DNA from: Rhodobacteraceae bacterium 63075
GTDB lineage: Bacteria > Pseudomonadota > Alphaproteobacteria > Rhodobacterales > Rhodobacteraceae
Length of the DNA: 64,000 nucleotides
Direction: 5' to 3'
Assembly: GCA_003417655.1 (NCBI GenBank)
Contig: QVMW01000007.1
Span: forward strand, 62,001-126,000
Numbering within the stretch: the first letter of the stretch is position 1; each line of letters begins with the position of its first letter. The notes under the pieces are model-generated. The model was given only the letters and a program-made list of their open reading frames with translations, was not told the origin of the DNA and searched no databases. A program made the translations under genes and the position numbers. Shown one piece after another: positions 25,505-36,761 of the stretch.

Positions 25505-25539
25505 AAAGCGCTGTGCGGGAAGCCGCGCGGCGCTTTTTT
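25505..25539 (+). terminator. Rho-independent terminator after ctpA
   Basis: AAAGCGC (25505-25511) pairs with GCGCTTT (25530-25536), with an inner GCGG/CCGC stem, and is followed by six T residues at 25534-25539. It lies 19 bp after the ctpA stop and 69 bp before the TauE start. Confidence 0.75.
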
Positions 25540-25607
25540 ACGCCCATCGATTGCGCCGGGGCGGCGGATGGCCGATACAGCTGCGGGACGAGAAGGAAAG
25601 GCCACAC

Positions 25608-26351
25608 ATGCTCGAAATGCTGGTTCTGGGAATCGCCGGGTTTTCGGCCGGGGCGCTCAACGCCGTGGCCGGTGGTGGCACGTTCATCTCCTTCCCCGCG
25701 TTGGTCTGGATCGGCATCCCGCCGGTGATGGCCAATGCCACGGCGACGCTCACGGCGCTGCCGGGCTATGTCGGTTCGGCCTGGGCTTTCCGCCGTGACA
25801 TGGAGGCCGAGGGGCCGATCAGCCTGCGCCCGATGCTGGGGATCGCCGTTCTCGGCGGGCTGCTCGGCGCGCTCTTGCTGACGGTCACCTCCGACGAGGC
25901 CTTCATGGGGCTGGTCCCGTGGCTTCTGCTGGTTGCCACGGCGGTTTTCGCCGCCGGGCCGTGGATATTGCCCCGCCTCGCGGGCGGAGCCGGGCTGGGC
26001 CTTGCCGGGGCCGTCGCCGCGCTGCTGGCCGTGTCGGTCTATGGCGGCTACTTCAACGGCGGGCTCGGGATCATGCTGCTGGCCGCTTTCGGGCTCATGG
26101 GGTTCAAGAACCTGCACGGCATGAACGGGCTCAAGAACGTGCTCTCCGCGCTGCTGAGCCTTGTCTCGGCGGTCACCCTGGCGCTGGCCGGGCTGATCGC
26201 CTGGAAGAGTGCCCTCGTGCTGGCCCTCGCCACGACGGCGGGCGGCTATATCGGTGCCGCCCTTGCGCGGAAAATCACCAATCTGGCGCTGCTGCGCGCG
26301 GGAATCGTGGCGGTGGGCCTGATCATGACCATATTGTTCTTCATGAAGTGA
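25608..26351 (+). CDS. Sulfite exporter TauE/SafE family permease
   Basis: This 247-residue inner-membrane protein has about eight hydrophobic segments. The family signature [20 protein letters not shown] is at residues 10-29, with the second-repeat counterpart [15 protein letters not shown] in the C-terminal half. It is an anion or sulfonate-type exporter with unknown substrate. ATG 25608 follows AGAAGGAAAGG. The stop TGA overlaps a possible GTG start of rppH. Confidence 0.88.
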   Translation: MLEMLVLGIAGFSAGALNAVAGGGTFISFPALVWIGIPPVMANATATLTALPGYVGSAWAFRRDMEAEGPISLRPMLGIAVLGGLLGALLLTVTSDEAFMGLVPWLLLVATAVFAAGPWILPRLAGGAGLGLAGAVAALLAVSVYGGYFNGGLGIMLLAAFGLMGFKNLHGMNGLKNVLSALLSLVSAVTLALAGLIAWKSALVLALATTAGGYIGAALARKITNLALLRAGIVAVGLIMTILFFMK

Positions 26352-26359
26352 GTGACGAG

Positions 26360-26845
26360 ATGACCCCTGAAGAGATCGAGAAACTTCCCTATCGTCCCTG
26401 CGTCGGGGTGATGCTGATGAACCGCGAGGGCGAGATTTTCGTCGGGCAGCGGCGCGACCGCGACCAGGAGGCCTGGCAGATGCCGCAGGGCGGGGTCGAT
26501 CCGGGAGAAGACCCGCAGGAGGCCGCGCTGCGCGAGCTTTGGGAAGAGACGGGCGTGACGCGCGACATGGTCGAGATCGTGGCGCGCTCGAAGCAGGCGC
26601 TGCCCTATGATTTGCCCCATGAGCTTGTCCCGAACATCTGGAAGGGGCGGTATCGCGGGCAGAAACAGACATGGTTCCTGTTGCGGTTTCTCGGGGAAGA
26701 TGAGGATGTGAACATCGAGACGGAGCACCCGGAGTTTTCCGAGTGGCGTTGGCTTCCGGCAGATGAGCTCGTCCGCAGCATCGTGCCGTTCAAGCGGGTT
26801 GTCTACGAGGCGGTCATTGCCGAGTTCGAGGAGCATCTGCGATGA
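26360..26845 (+). CDS. rppH: RNA pyrophosphohydrolase
   Basis: The 161-residue Nudix enzyme removes pyrophosphate from 5' ends of RNA and triggers decay. [20 protein letters not shown] begins the fold. The Nudix box [20 protein letters not shown] lies near residues 42-61. [16 protein letters not shown] is a typical RppH tail. ATG 26360 gives the usual [13 protein letters not shown] start; GTG 26348, overlapping the TauE stop, would add four residues. Confidence 0.93.
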   Translation: MTPEEIEKLPYRPCVGVMLMNREGEIFVGQRRDRDQEAWQMPQGGVDPGEDPQEAALRELWEETGVTRDMVEIVARSKQALPYDLPHELVPNIWKGRYRGQKQTWFLLRFLGEDEDVNIETEHPEFSEWRWLPADELVRSIVPFKRVVYEAVIAEFEEHLR

Positions 26846-27348
26846 TGCCCCGCCTGGCATGGGCCGGTGCCGCGGCGCTTTCACTTCTGGCCGGTGGGGC
26901 GCAGGCCCTCTCGTGCATCCCCGCTTCCGTGGAAACGAGCTATGCGCGGGCCGCTGCGTCCGAAGAGGATTATATTGTCGTGCAAGGCGTGATCCGCTTC
27001 GATGAGGGCAAGCTGCCGAAAGCGGAGCATGGCAAGCCCAATGTCACGCCGAAAGAGACGCGCATCGAGGCCCGCCTCAACGGCATGGCCATGAGCCGCA
27101 GCGGCTTCAACCATCCCTTCGACCGCGAGATCACGATCTCTGTGCCCTGCCTCGGGCCGTGGTGTGGCGGGCTCACATCGGGCGCGCGCTATCTCGCATT
27201 TCTGCGCCTGCACGAGGCGGGCTACGAGCTGGAGGCCGGGCCCTGTGGCGGCTGGGCCTTCTCCGGCGATGTGGCGGCGCATGCGGAAACGGGTTTTGCC
27301 TGTTTCAAATCGGGGCGCTGCAACGAAAGCCGCCCCGCGCGGCCCTGA
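26842..27348 (+). CDS. Exported cysteine-rich protein of unknown function
   Basis: The 168-residue product overlaps the rppH stop by ATGA. It has a signal peptide ([22 protein letters not shown]) and about seven cysteines in the mature part ([35 protein letters not shown]), suggesting a disulfide-bonded periplasmic protein. No family is recognised. It ends 22 bp from the convergent ABC-transporter gene. Confidence 0.7.
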   Translation: MMPRLAWAGAAALSLLAGGAQALSCIPASVETSYARAAASEEDYIVVQGVIRFDEGKLPKAEHGKPNVTPKETRIEARLNGMAMSRSGFNHPFDREITISVPCLGPWCGGLTSGARYLAFLRLHEAGYELEAGPCGGWAFSGDVAAHAETGFACFKSGRCNESRPARP

Positions 27349-27369
27349 TGCCGGTTCTCGGCCCGACGC

Positions 27370-28337
27370 CTATCCCGGGAAGTGACAGGCAACGCGCAGC
27401 GCGCCTTCTTCATGCGGCTCGGGCGGCATATCACGGCACAGCTCTTGCGCCTTTGGGCAACGGTCGGCGAAGGCGCAGCCCTTCGGCGGCCTGATGGGTG
27501 ACGGCGGATCGCCAGAGAGCTTCATCGGGCGCACATAGCCTTCCGACTTGCGCCGCTTGAGCGAGGGCGCAGCGGCGAGCAGCGCCTGCGAGTAGGGGTG
27601 CTGCGGCGCGTCGAAGATCGCGTCGCGCGGGCCGTGCTCGACGATCTTGCCGAGATACATCACCGCCACATCATCGCAGACATGGCGCACGACGCCGAGA
27701 TCGTGGCTGATGAAGAGATAGCTCAGCCCCAGCTCTTCCTTGAGCCTTGCCAGCAGGTTCAGGATCTGGGCCTGGATCGCAACGTCGAGCGCCGAGACGG
27801 GCTCGTCGCAGACAAGCAGCTTGGGATTGGTCGACAGCGCCCGGGCGATGGAGATGCGCTGGCGCTGACCGCCGGAGAACTGGTGCGGAAATAGGCCGAG
27901 CTGGTCGGCGCGCAGGCCGACGAGGCCGAAGAGCTCGCGCACGCGGGCGTCGCGCTCGGCGGGCGTGCCGATTTCCATCAGGTCCATGGGTTCGCGCACG
28001 ATATCGGCCACGCGGGCGCGCGGGTTGAGCGAGGAGTAGGGGTCCTGGAAGATGAGCTGGATATCGCGCCGGCGCGCGCGCATCGCCTCGTCATCGAGTG
28101 CGAGCAGGTCTTCGCCCTCGAACAGAACCTTGCCGCCCGCCGCCTCCGTGAGCCGGATCGCGGCCATGGCCGTGGTCGTCTTGCCGGAGCCGCTCTCGCC
28201 GACGATGCCAAGGGCGCGGCCCTTCTCCAGGGTGAAGGAGACGGCGCGCACGGCTTCCAGATGCACCGGCGGGCCGAAGAGGCTCTGCTTGGCGAGGCGG
28301 AACCGGACCGTGAGGTCCTCGGCCCTGAGCAGCGCGG

Positions 28338-28341
<4 letters not shown>
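27370..28341 (-). CDS. Peptide/nickel ABC importer ATPase (DppF/OppF type)
   Basis: The 323-residue ATPase has Walker A GESGSGKTT, signature FSGGQRQRISIARAL, Walker B LLVCDEPVSALD and H-loop FISHDLGVV. A C-terminal oligopeptide-transporter tail carries CAFADRCPKAQELC, a cysteine motif that may bind an iron-sulfur cluster in this subfamily. It is the last gene of the five-gene operon and overlaps the DppD-type gene by 4 bp. Confidence 0.92.
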
Positions 28342-29311
<970 letters not shown>

Positions 29312-29312
<1 letters not shown>

Positions 29313-30181
29313 CAGCGCTCCCTCAGCTTCGGGTTGAAGGCATCGTTGAGGCCGTCGCCGATGAGGCTGACCGCGAAGACGGTGAAGAAGATCGCAAGGC
29401 CCGGGAAGGTGACCGGCCACCACGCATCAAGGATGTATTCGCGGTTGGCCCCGATCATCAGCCCCCAGCTCATGACATTGGGATCGCCGAGCCCGAGAAA
29501 GCTCAGCCCCGCTTCGAAGAGGATCGCGACGCCGATCGTGAGCGTCGCCGAGACGATGAGCGGCGGCATGGCATTGGGCAGGATCACCGTCCAGATGATG
29601 CGCTTGTTGCGCGCCCCGATGGCGCGGGCGGCGGTGACGTATTCGAGCTCCTTGATCTTGAAGAACTCAGCCCGCGTGAGACGCGCCGTCTGGGGCCAGC
29701 TGACCACGCCGATGGCGATCGCGATGGTCCAGAGCGAGGGTGAGAAGAGCGTGACCAGCACCATGGCGAAGAGCAGGGCGGGCAGGACCTGGAAGAACTC
29801 GGTGATGCGCATCAGCAGGTTGTCGACCCAGCCGCCGTAAAAGCCGGCGAGCGCGCCGAGCGTGATCCCGATCACCATGGTGATCGCCGCCGCGACAGCG
29901 CCCACGGCCAGGGTCGGGCCGCCGCCCGTGAGCAGGCCGGCGATGATGTCGCGGCCGAGATAGTCGGTGCCGAGCGGATACTCGGCCGTCGCGCCGGGCG
30001 GCTCATGCGGCGCCCAGACCACGTCGAAGGCATCGCCGGCATAGAAGAACTGGCCGTAGAGCGTGAGCAGGACGATGATGCCGAGGATCAACACGCCGGC
30101 CAGCGCGGGGACATTCCTGCGGAACATGCGCCAGGCTTCGCGGGCCGGGCTTTCGGCCTTGTAATCGGTCATGTCGCTCAT
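29312..30181 (-). CDS. Peptide/nickel ABC importer permease (DppC type)
   Basis: This 289-residue inner-membrane protein has six hydrophobic segments. The EAA-loop motif EYVTAARAIGARNKRIIWTV lies near residue 185 and ends in the typical ILPNAMPPLIV. An N-terminal cytoplasmic tail precedes the first helix (VPALAGVLILGIIVLL). The start overlaps the DppB-type gene by 4 bp. Confidence 0.92.
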
Positions 30182-31155
30182 GAGCGGCCTCTCAGCCGGG
30201 GGTCGGCCCAGCGGTAGGATATGTCGGTCAGAAGATTGGCGACCACCACCATGGCGGAGGCGAAGAAAAGCACGCCCATGATGGTCGGGTAGTCACGGCG
30301 CAGGATGCTCTCGAAAGCGAGCCGGCCCATGCCGGGCCAGTTGAACACCGTCTCCACCAGCAGAGCGCCGGAGATGAGGTTGCCGAATTGCAGGCCCGCC
30401 ACCGTGAGGATCGGCAGGGCGGCATTGCGCAGTGCATGCCGGAAGAGCACGGAGCGCTCCGAGGCCCCCTTGGCGCGGGCGGTGCGGATATAATCGGAGC
30501 CCAGCACTTCGAGCATGGAGGCGCGGCTGAGGCGGGCATATTGCGCCAGGTAGATGATGGCCAGCGTGAAGGCGGGCAGCACGAGGTGATGCGCCACATC
30601 GACCGCCTGCGTGAAAAACGGAGCATCGCGCAGCTTGACCGATTGCATGCCTTCCACGGGAAAGATCGGCAGCGCCGAGGCGAAGAGGATGATCAGCATG
30701 ATCCCCGTCCAGAACACCGGCACGGCATAGCCGATCGTGGCGAAGACGGTCACGAACCCCGACATCAGGCCATTGGGCTTGCGCGCGGCGATCACGCCGA
30801 GGAAGACGCCGATCAGGATCGACAGGAGTTGCGCGGAAATCACCAGCAGGATGGTCGGGCCGATGCGCTGGGCGATCAGCTTGGAGACAGGCTGGTTGAA
30901 GAAGAAGCTTTCGCCGAGATTGCCCTGAGCAACGCCCGAGACGTAGATCCAGAGTTGCACCAGAACCGGCTTGTTGAGGCCGTATTCCTCACGGATGCTC
31001 TCGAGCATCTCCTCTGTCGCGCCGCCCATTTCACCGGCGATCACGACAGCCGGATCACCGGGTGCGAGGCGGATCAGAAGGAAGTTGAGCACGACGACGC
31101 CCAGCATCAGCAGGAGGCCATAGCCGAGGCGCCGCAGGATGAAGGATGTGCTCAT
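30178..31155 (-). CDS. Peptide/nickel ABC importer permease (DppB type)
   Basis: This 325-residue permease starts with FILRRLGYGLLLMLGVVVL, the first membrane helix of the family. PGDPAVVIAGEMGG is in the first periplasmic loop, and the EAA motif is SDYIRTARAKGASERSVLFR. A C-terminal hydrophobic part completes it. It follows the binding-protein gene after a gap of about 60 bp. Confidence 0.92.
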   Translation of the reverse strand: MSTSFILRRLGYGLLLMLGVVVLNFLLIRLAPGDPAVVIAGEMGGATEEMLESIREEYGLNKPVLVQLWIYVSGVAQGNLGESFFFNQPVSKLIAQRIGPTILLVISAQLLSILIGVFLGVIAARKPNGLMSGFVTVFATIGYAVPVFWTGIMLIILFASALPIFPVEGMQSVKLRDAPFFTQAVDVAHHLVLPAFTLAIIYLAQYARLSRASMLEVLGSDYIRTARAKGASERSVLFRHALRNAALPILTVAGLQFGNLISGALLVETVFNWPGMGRLAFESILRRDYPTIMGVLFFASAMVVVANLLTDISYRWADPRLRGRS

Positions 31156-31214
31156 GCGTGTTCTGCCCGTTTGGTTTTGGGGCCGCGCGGTGTGCGCGGC
31201 CCCGGCTTTTCAGA

Positions 31215-32771
31215 TCACTCGGACCATTCGACCCTGTCCATCGGGTGCATGGTCCCCCAGATACCCTTGGGCGGGTTCACCAGCTTCTTGTCGTAGGCCG
31301 TGTGATAGGGCAGCGCGTTGATCGTGTAGAGCGGCAGGTCCTGCGCGATGATTTGCTGGAACTCGGCATAAAGCGCCTTGCGCTTGTCCATGTCGGTTTC
31401 GACAGCGGCCTGTGCCAGAAGCTCGTCCACGCGCGCGTTGCTGTATTGCTGCGTGTTCGACCAGATGACACCTTTGCGGATATTGTCGCTCAGGTAGGTG
31501 CGGTGCACGCCGATCACCGGATCGCCCCAGTTGAAGACGATATCCATCGTCAGCTCGAAATCATGCCCGCCGACGCGGCCCGCCCATGTGGGAAAGTCGG
31601 GCGCGGCGCGCACCGTCAGGGCGATGCCGATCTTCTTGAGTTGCGACTTGAGGTATTCGGCCACGGATTGCTGCTGCTCCTTGGGGCCGGGGATGAAATC
31701 GATGGTCAGTTCCATCCCGTCGCCATAGCCGGCCTCCTCCATCAGGGCATTGGCCTTGTCGAGATCCGTGTCATAGGTCTCGTCCGGCATGGTGAAGAAG
31801 GGCGAGCTCTCGATGATCGGGCCGCGCTGCGGCTGGCTGACACCGCGGTGCAGCGCATTGGTGATGAACTCGCGGTCCAGGGCGTAGGCGATCGCCCGGC
31901 GCACGCGGACATCGGAGAGCTTTTCATTGGCGGTGTTGAAGGCCAGCCAGTTGAGCGGGCCCACGGCGGCATAGCCCTCATTGGTGATCTCGAGGTGATC
32001 GGCCCCTTCGAGCCGCCGGATTTCCTGACTGCCGGCCATGAAGGGATACATGTCGGCCTCGCCGTTCTCCATCGCGATGAGCAGGGCCGACGGGTCCTTG
32101 ATGATCCGCACGATGATCTCGTCGAGCTTGGGGCGTCCGTCGATGAAGAAATCGGGGTTCTTCTTGAGCACGATGGCTTCACCGGCGGTGAATTCCTCGA
32201 GCATGAAGGGCCCGGAGCCGACCGGATCGGAGTTGGCCGGATGCGATTTGGGGTCCTGCCCGTCACCGAAGACATGCTTGGGCAGCACCGGTGCGAGCGC
32301 TGGCGAAAGCGCCAGCAGAAGCGCGGGATGCGGCTGGCTGAGCTTGATGACGGCGGTGTGCGCATCGGGAGTCTCGATGCTTTCTACAGGCGCGAACATC
32401 GACTTGAAGGGGTGGTTCTCCTTGGTCGTCATGATCGAGAAGGCCACGTCCTCGGAGGTGACGGGCTCGCCGTCATGGAAAGTCGCGTCCTGCACGAGGT
32501 TGAGCGTGACAGACATGCCGTCATCGCTCACCTGCCAGCTTTCGGCAAGGTAAGGCTGAGGCTCCCAGTTCTCGTCATAGCGCAGCGGCGAGGCGAAGAT
32601 CTGTGTCGAGGGCACGGCTGTGGCAATCCCCGATTGCACCGCGCCGTTGAGGTGGCGCGGCACCTGCGACGATGCGATGACGAGGGTGCCGCCCTCGGCA
32701 TGGACCGGAGCCGAAGTGAGCGCTGTCGCGGACAGCACGGCCGCGCCCAGAAGGCGTGTCATATGTCTCAT
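31215..32771 (-). CDS. Peptide/nickel-type ABC solute-binding protein (SBP_bac_5)
   Basis: The 518-residue periplasmic protein has a signal peptide (RLLGAAVLSATALTSAPVHA) and SBP_bac_5 family signs: YLAESWQVSDDGMSVTLNL, TFHDGEPVTSEDVAFSI, VRRAIAYALDREFITNAL and RKALYAEFQQIIAQDLPLY. ATG 32771 has GGAGA just upstream. The substrate cannot be told from sequence. The LysR and amidohydrolase genes alongside suggest an amide- or peptide-like compound. Confidence 0.92.
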   Translation of the reverse strand: MRHMTRLLGAAVLSATALTSAPVHAEGGTLVIASSQVPRHLNGAVQSGIATAVPSTQIFASPLRYDENWEPQPYLAESWQVSDDGMSVTLNLVQDATFHDGEPVTSEDVAFSIMTTKENHPFKSMFAPVESIETPDAHTAVIKLSQPHPALLLALSPALAPVLPKHVFGDGQDPKSHPANSDPVGSGPFMLEEFTAGEAIVLKKNPDFFIDGRPKLDEIIVRIIKDPSALLIAMENGEADMYPFMAGSQEIRRLEGADHLEITNEGYAAVGPLNWLAFNTANEKLSDVRVRRAIAYALDREFITNALHRGVSQPQRGPIIESSPFFTMPDETYDTDLDKANALMEEAGYGDGMELTIDFIPGPKEQQQSVAEYLKSQLKKIGIALTVRAAPDFPTWAGRVGGHDFELTMDIVFNWGDPVIGVHRTYLSDNIRKGVIWSNTQQYSNARVDELLAQAAVETDMDKRKALYAEFQQIIAQDLPLYTINALPYHTAYDKKLVNPPKGIWGTMHPMDRVEWSE

Positions 32772-32865
32772 GTGAGTCTCCCTGGTTTTGTTTTGAAACG
32801 AGGCTATCGCGCCCCGATCCTTCGGAAAAAGTTGCTTTTCCCAAGGATAAGCCACATTTTTCCGA

Positions 32866-33792
32866 TCATTCAGCGCGCAGCACGAGCGAATCGAAGGCGC
32901 CTTCCCCGGCAAGGCTCGTGCAGATGTCGACCATGGCCGTGACGATGGTCGTGTGCCGGCCGCTGCTGGTGTAGGCCAATCCGAAGTTCGGCGAGTCGAT
33001 CGGGCCGGCGAGCGGGCGGCAGACATAGCCGCTGTCTTCCTTGCGGTCGTTCGGGCCGCAGATATTGAGCAGCGAATAGCCGTAATTCGCCGCCACAAGC
33101 CCGCGCAGGACCGAGCTGGAGCGCGTTGTGTGGACGACATTCGGCGTCAGGCCCCGGTCGGTGAACAGCTTGGTGAAATAGGACTCCGTCGAGGACAGAT
33201 CGAGCAGGATCATCGGCAGCGGAGCGAGTTCCTCCAGGGTGACGATGTCTTTCGCCGCGAGCGGCGAGCTCTCGGCGATGAGCGCCCAGGGCGGCGCGGT
33301 GAAGAGCGGCTGAAACGGCATCGTCTCGGGTGTCGTGCGTCTGTAGGTGAGGGCCACATCGACTTCGCCGGTGTTCAGAAAGCCGACGAGCCCTTCCATG
33401 TCGCCCTCCTTGAGCTCGACCCTGACCTTCGGGTGCTGCGCGCGCACGCGGCCAAGAATAAGCGGCAACATGTAGGGCGCGGTCGGGGCATAGCAGCCCA
33501 GGCGCAGGCTGCCCACGGCATTGCCCTGCGATGACATGAGATCGGATTCGAGAATGCGCGCGCCGGCGAGGAACTGGGCGATCTTTTCGCCCGCGACGAG
33601 GCCTGCCTCGGTCGGACGAATGCCCTTCGCGGGCATCCGGTGAAAGAGCGATACGCCCATGAGCGCTTCGATTGCATCGATGGCCGCGGCGATGGAGCTT
33701 TGCGAGATGTTCATCTCCTTGGCGGCTTGCGCGATCGAGCCGGTGCGCAGGGCGGCATCGACATATCCGAGCTGCTTGAGGGTGAACTGCAT
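32866..33792 (-). CDS. LysR-family regulator of the ABC/amidohydrolase locus
   Basis: The 308-residue regulator has its winged helix at residues 3-40 (LKQLGYVDAALRTGSIAQAA and SQSSIAAAIDAIEAL). An effector domain begins near 90 (SLRLGCYAPTAPYML). It lies between the importer operon (same strand) and the amidohydrolase gene (divergent, 97-bp gap), the standard place for a LysR activator of both. The gap 33793-33889 is AT-rich and probably holds both promoters. Confidence 0.9.
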   Translation of the reverse strand: MQFTLKQLGYVDAALRTGSIAQAAKEMNISQSSIAAAIDAIEALMGVSLFHRMPAKGIRPTEAGLVAGEKIAQFLAGARILESDLMSSQGNAVGSLRLGCYAPTAPYMLPLILGRVRAQHPKVRVELKEGDMEGLVGFLNTGEVDVALTYRRTTPETMPFQPLFTAPPWALIAESSPLAAKDIVTLEELAPLPMILLDLSSTESYFTKLFTDRGLTPNVVHTTRSSSVLRGLVAANYGYSLLNICGPNDRKEDSGYVCRPLAGPIDSPNFGLAYTSSGRHTTIVTAMVDICTSLAGEGAFDSLVLRAE

Positions 33793-33889
33793 GGGCCAAT
33801 CCTCGGAAAAATAGAGTTAATGGCGATGATAAATCTATTTTTCCGCTTTTCAACACTGGGCTACCCCTGAAAGCCCAAGGGAGGAAAAC

Positions 33890-35512
33890 ATGGCCGAGAT
33901 CACCGTCTACAAAGCCCGCGAGATCATCACAATGGACCCCAACCGCCCACGCGCGACGCATGTGGCGGTGCAGGACGGGTTCATCCTCGCGGTTGGCGGG
34001 GCCGACTGCGCCGACCAGTGGGGCGACGTGGTACATGACGACACGCTGGCCGATGCGGTGCTGATGCCGGGTTTCGTCGAGGGACATGCGCACATGATTG
34101 GCGGCGCGATCTGGGATTATGCCTATGCGGGTTACCATGACCGCGTGGACCCGGACGGCAAGCTCTGGAAGGGCATGACGGATATCGAGGAGGTGGTCGC
34201 CAGCCTGCGCGAATACGAGGCCGGGCTGGAGGCTGGCAAGCCACTTGTCGGCTGGGGGTTCGACCCGATCTTCCTGACCTCGGACCGCCTGAGTCGCCAT
34301 CATCTCGACAGGATCAGCACCGAGCGGCCCATCGCCATCATGTACTCGAACTTTCACCTGATGTGCGTGAACACGACCGCGCTGGAACTGGCCGGTTACG
34401 GGCCGGAGACGAACGTGGAGGGCGTGATCCGCGGCGCGGATGGCGCGCTGACCGGGGAGCTTCAGGAATTGGCCGCGATGTTTCCCATCATGCGCCGCCT
34501 CGGGATCGACTTCCGCGGGCTGAGCCAGACCGAACCGGCCATCCGAACCTATGGCAGGGTCTGCCAGCGTGCGGGAGTGACCACAACGACCGATCTCTTC
34601 GCCACCATAGAGGATGACGATCTCGGCAAACTGGTGCAGGTGACAGGCGAAGAGAGCTTCCCGATCCGCCTGGTGCCGACGCTGGGCGCGGTCGGCGCGA
34701 GCCCGGGCGAGATCGCCGAGAAGGCGCTGCGCCTCAAGGACCACAGCCATGACAAGCTGCGCCTCGGGGCGGTGAAGCTGATGACCGACGGCTCGATCCA
34801 GGGCTGGACCGCGCGGGTGAAATGGCCCGGCTACGTGGGCGGTCAGCCGAACGGAATCTGGAACACGCCGCCCGAGACGATCCATGCGCTTTGCGAGGAG
34901 ATGCAGAAACGCGGCGTGCAGATGCATATCCACACCAATGGCGACGAGGCCTCGGAAGTGTCGATCGCGGCGATCGAGGCTGCGAGCCGCAAGCATCCCT
35001 GGCCCGACAGCCGCCATGTGCTCCAACATTGCCAGATGATGGGGCATGACCAGTTCCGCCGCTGCGCCGCCATGGGCATCTGCACCAACATCTTCTCCAA
35101 CCACATCTGGTATTTCGGCGACCAGCACGCGGCGCTCACCATCGGCGAGGACCGCGCACTGCGGATGGATGCGGCCCGCGCGGCGCTGGACGAGGGCGTG
35201 CGCGTCGCGATCCACTCCGATGCGCCGGTGACGCCGATGGGGCCGCTCTTCACCGCCTGGTGCGCCGTCGAGCGGCAGACGATGACGGGGCGCGTTCTGG
35301 GCGAGAATCAGCGCATCACCGTTGACGAGGCGCTACACGCGATCACGCTGGGGGCGGCCTATACGCTCAAGATGGACCGGGAGATCGGCTCCATCGAGGC
35401 GGGCAAGCGCGCCGATTTCGCCGTTCTGGCGGAAGACCCGACCAGGGCCGCGGCGCTCAGGGATGTCGAGGTGCTCGGCACCGTGCTCGGCGGGAGGGTC
35501 GGCCTTTTATGA
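33890..35512 (+). CDS. Metal-dependent amidohydrolase (YtcJ/amidohydrolase 3 family)
   Basis: The 540-residue enzyme has the N-terminal metal pair VEGHAHM, a probable bridging or ligand region AVKLMTDGSIQG near residue 296, HIHTNGDEAS and LQHCQMMG with ligand histidines, and HSDAPVTPMGPL with the catalytic aspartate. The C-terminal EIGSIEAGKRADFAVL is typical of the superfamily. It hydrolyses a C-N bond of an unknown, probably imported, substrate. The stop overlaps the CobW gene as ATGA. Confidence 0.88.
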   Translation: MAEITVYKAREIITMDPNRPRATHVAVQDGFILAVGGADCADQWGDVVHDDTLADAVLMPGFVEGHAHMIGGAIWDYAYAGYHDRVDPDGKLWKGMTDIEEVVASLREYEAGLEAGKPLVGWGFDPIFLTSDRLSRHHLDRISTERPIAIMYSNFHLMCVNTTALELAGYGPETNVEGVIRGADGALTGELQELAAMFPIMRRLGIDFRGLSQTEPAIRTYGRVCQRAGVTTTTDLFATIEDDDLGKLVQVTGEESFPIRLVPTLGAVGASPGEIAEKALRLKDHSHDKLRLGAVKLMTDGSIQGWTARVKWPGYVGGQPNGIWNTPPETIHALCEEMQKRGVQMHIHTNGDEASEVSIAAIEAASRKHPWPDSRHVLQHCQMMGHDQFRRCAAMGICTNIFSNHIWYFGDQHAALTIGEDRALRMDAARAALDEGVRVAIHSDAPVTPMGPLFTAWCAVERQTMTGRVLGENQRITVDEALHAITLGAAYTLKMDREIGSIEAGKRADFAVLAEDPTRAAALRDVEVLGTVLGGRVGLL

Positions 35513-36369
35513 CCCGCCTGCCCCTGACGGTGATCGCGGGATATCTGGGCGCGGGCAAGACCACGCTCATCAACCGCCTTCTGGCCGAGGATCATGGGCT
35601 CAGGCTGATGGTCCTGGTCAATGATTTCGGCGCGATCAACATCGATGCCGAGCTTCTGGAGAGCGCCGACGAGGACAAGCTGACGCTTTCGAACGGCTGC
35701 GTCTGCTGCACCATCGGGGGCGATCTTTTCATGGCCGTGGGCGATGCGCTCGACCGTGAGCCGCGCCCTGATCACCTGATCATCGAGGCCAGCGGCGTGG
35801 CCCAGCCGGCCAAGATCGCCGCGGTGGCGCTGGCCGAGAAGGAGCTGGCATATGCCGGCGTCGTCACGCTCGTCGACGCGCTGAACTACGGCGCGCTTTC
35901 AGAGGACAGGCTGGTTCAGGAGCAGGTCAAGGCGCAAGTATCCGAGGCCGATCTCGTGCTGGTCACGAAGGGCGCGGCGGGCGCGCTGCAAATGCCGCTC
36001 GCCGCGCTTTCGGGCGCGCCGGTCATGACGCTCGAAGAGGATATGCCGCTTGCGCCGCTGCTTCTCGAGGGAGGAGAAAAGCAGACCCCGCAGCCGCGCG
36101 GCGCGGGGCATCCGGCCTATGCGAGCTGGTCCGCCGAGGACGCGCGCAGCTACACGCGCGACGCGCTCGCGGCAAAACTCGCCGCGCGCCCCGAGGGCGT
36201 CTACCGCGTCAAGGGCCGCGTGAGAGGCGAGGGCGGCGGATTGGAGCTGCACGTGGTGGGCAGCCAGTCAAGCGTAACGCCATGCGCCGCGCCCGAGACG
36301 GGGCGCATCGTGGCCATCGGGCCGAAGGCGGCTGTCAGCGCCGAGGCGATGGAAGCCTGGTGGTCGTGA
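35509..36369 (+). CDS. CobW/COG0523-family GTPase, putative metallochaperone
   Basis: The 286-residue GTPase has P-loop GYLGAGKTTLINRLL, the metal-binding CXCC motif in NGCVCCTIGGDL, and a G-domain (IIEASGVAQPAKI, VLVTKGAAG replacing the usual NKxD). A short C-terminal domain follows. Such proteins insert zinc or cobalt into metalloenzymes. Direct 4-bp coupling to a metal-dependent amidohydrolase points to that enzyme as client. Confidence 0.85.
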   Translation: MTRLPLTVIAGYLGAGKTTLINRLLAEDHGLRLMVLVNDFGAINIDAELLESADEDKLTLSNGCVCCTIGGDLFMAVGDALDREPRPDHLIIEASGVAQPAKIAAVALAEKELAYAGVVTLVDALNYGALSEDRLVQEQVKAQVSEADLVLVTKGAAGALQMPLAALSGAPVMTLEEDMPLAPLLLEGGEKQTPQPRGAGHPAYASWSAEDARSYTRDALAAKLAARPEGVYRVKGRVRGEGGGLELHVVGSQSSVTPCAAPETGRIVAIGPKAAVSAEAMEAWWS

Positions 36370-36403
36370 CGTGGCATGGGGATTGGGGCTGAATGCAGGA
36401 CGC

Positions 36404-36478
<75 letters not shown>

Positions 36479-36567
36479 CTCGCGAGCGTGGCGGGTGATT
36501 AGACGCAAATCCGCCACCATGCAAGGCCAATCTGGACGGGTGCGGCAGCACCATATATGAACAGCGC

Positions 36568-36756
36568 ATGGAGCGTAAAAAGCAAGATCGCAAGGCCAAG
36601 GCCGGCAGTCCGCGCGAAGAGCGGTTGAAAGCCGCTCTCAAGGCCAATATGGCCCGCAGGAAGGCGCAGGCCCGCGCGCGTGCGGCGGGCGAGGTGACGG
36701 GCGACTCCGGCGGCGAGACGGGCGGCTCCGGGAGCAGTGACAAGGACGAAGGGTAG
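36568..36756 (+). CDS. Small basic protein upstream of murA
   Basis: This 62-residue protein is rich in Lys, Arg and Ala ([19 protein letters not shown], then [17 protein letters not shown]), ending in a Gly/Ser/acidic tail. murA starts 6 bp later on the same strand. I recall similar small ORFs before murA in related genomes, but no function is known and the composition is low complexity. Confidence 0.6.
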   Translation: MERKKQDRKAKAGSPREERLKAALKANMARRKAQARARAAGEVTGDSGGETGGSGSSDKDEG

Positions 36757-36761
36757 AGCGG

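Noticed and set aside
31146-32942. Long plus-strand frame opposite the ABC binding protein
   Set aside because: It shadows a clear SBP_bac_5 gene, with biased composition and no recognisable domain.
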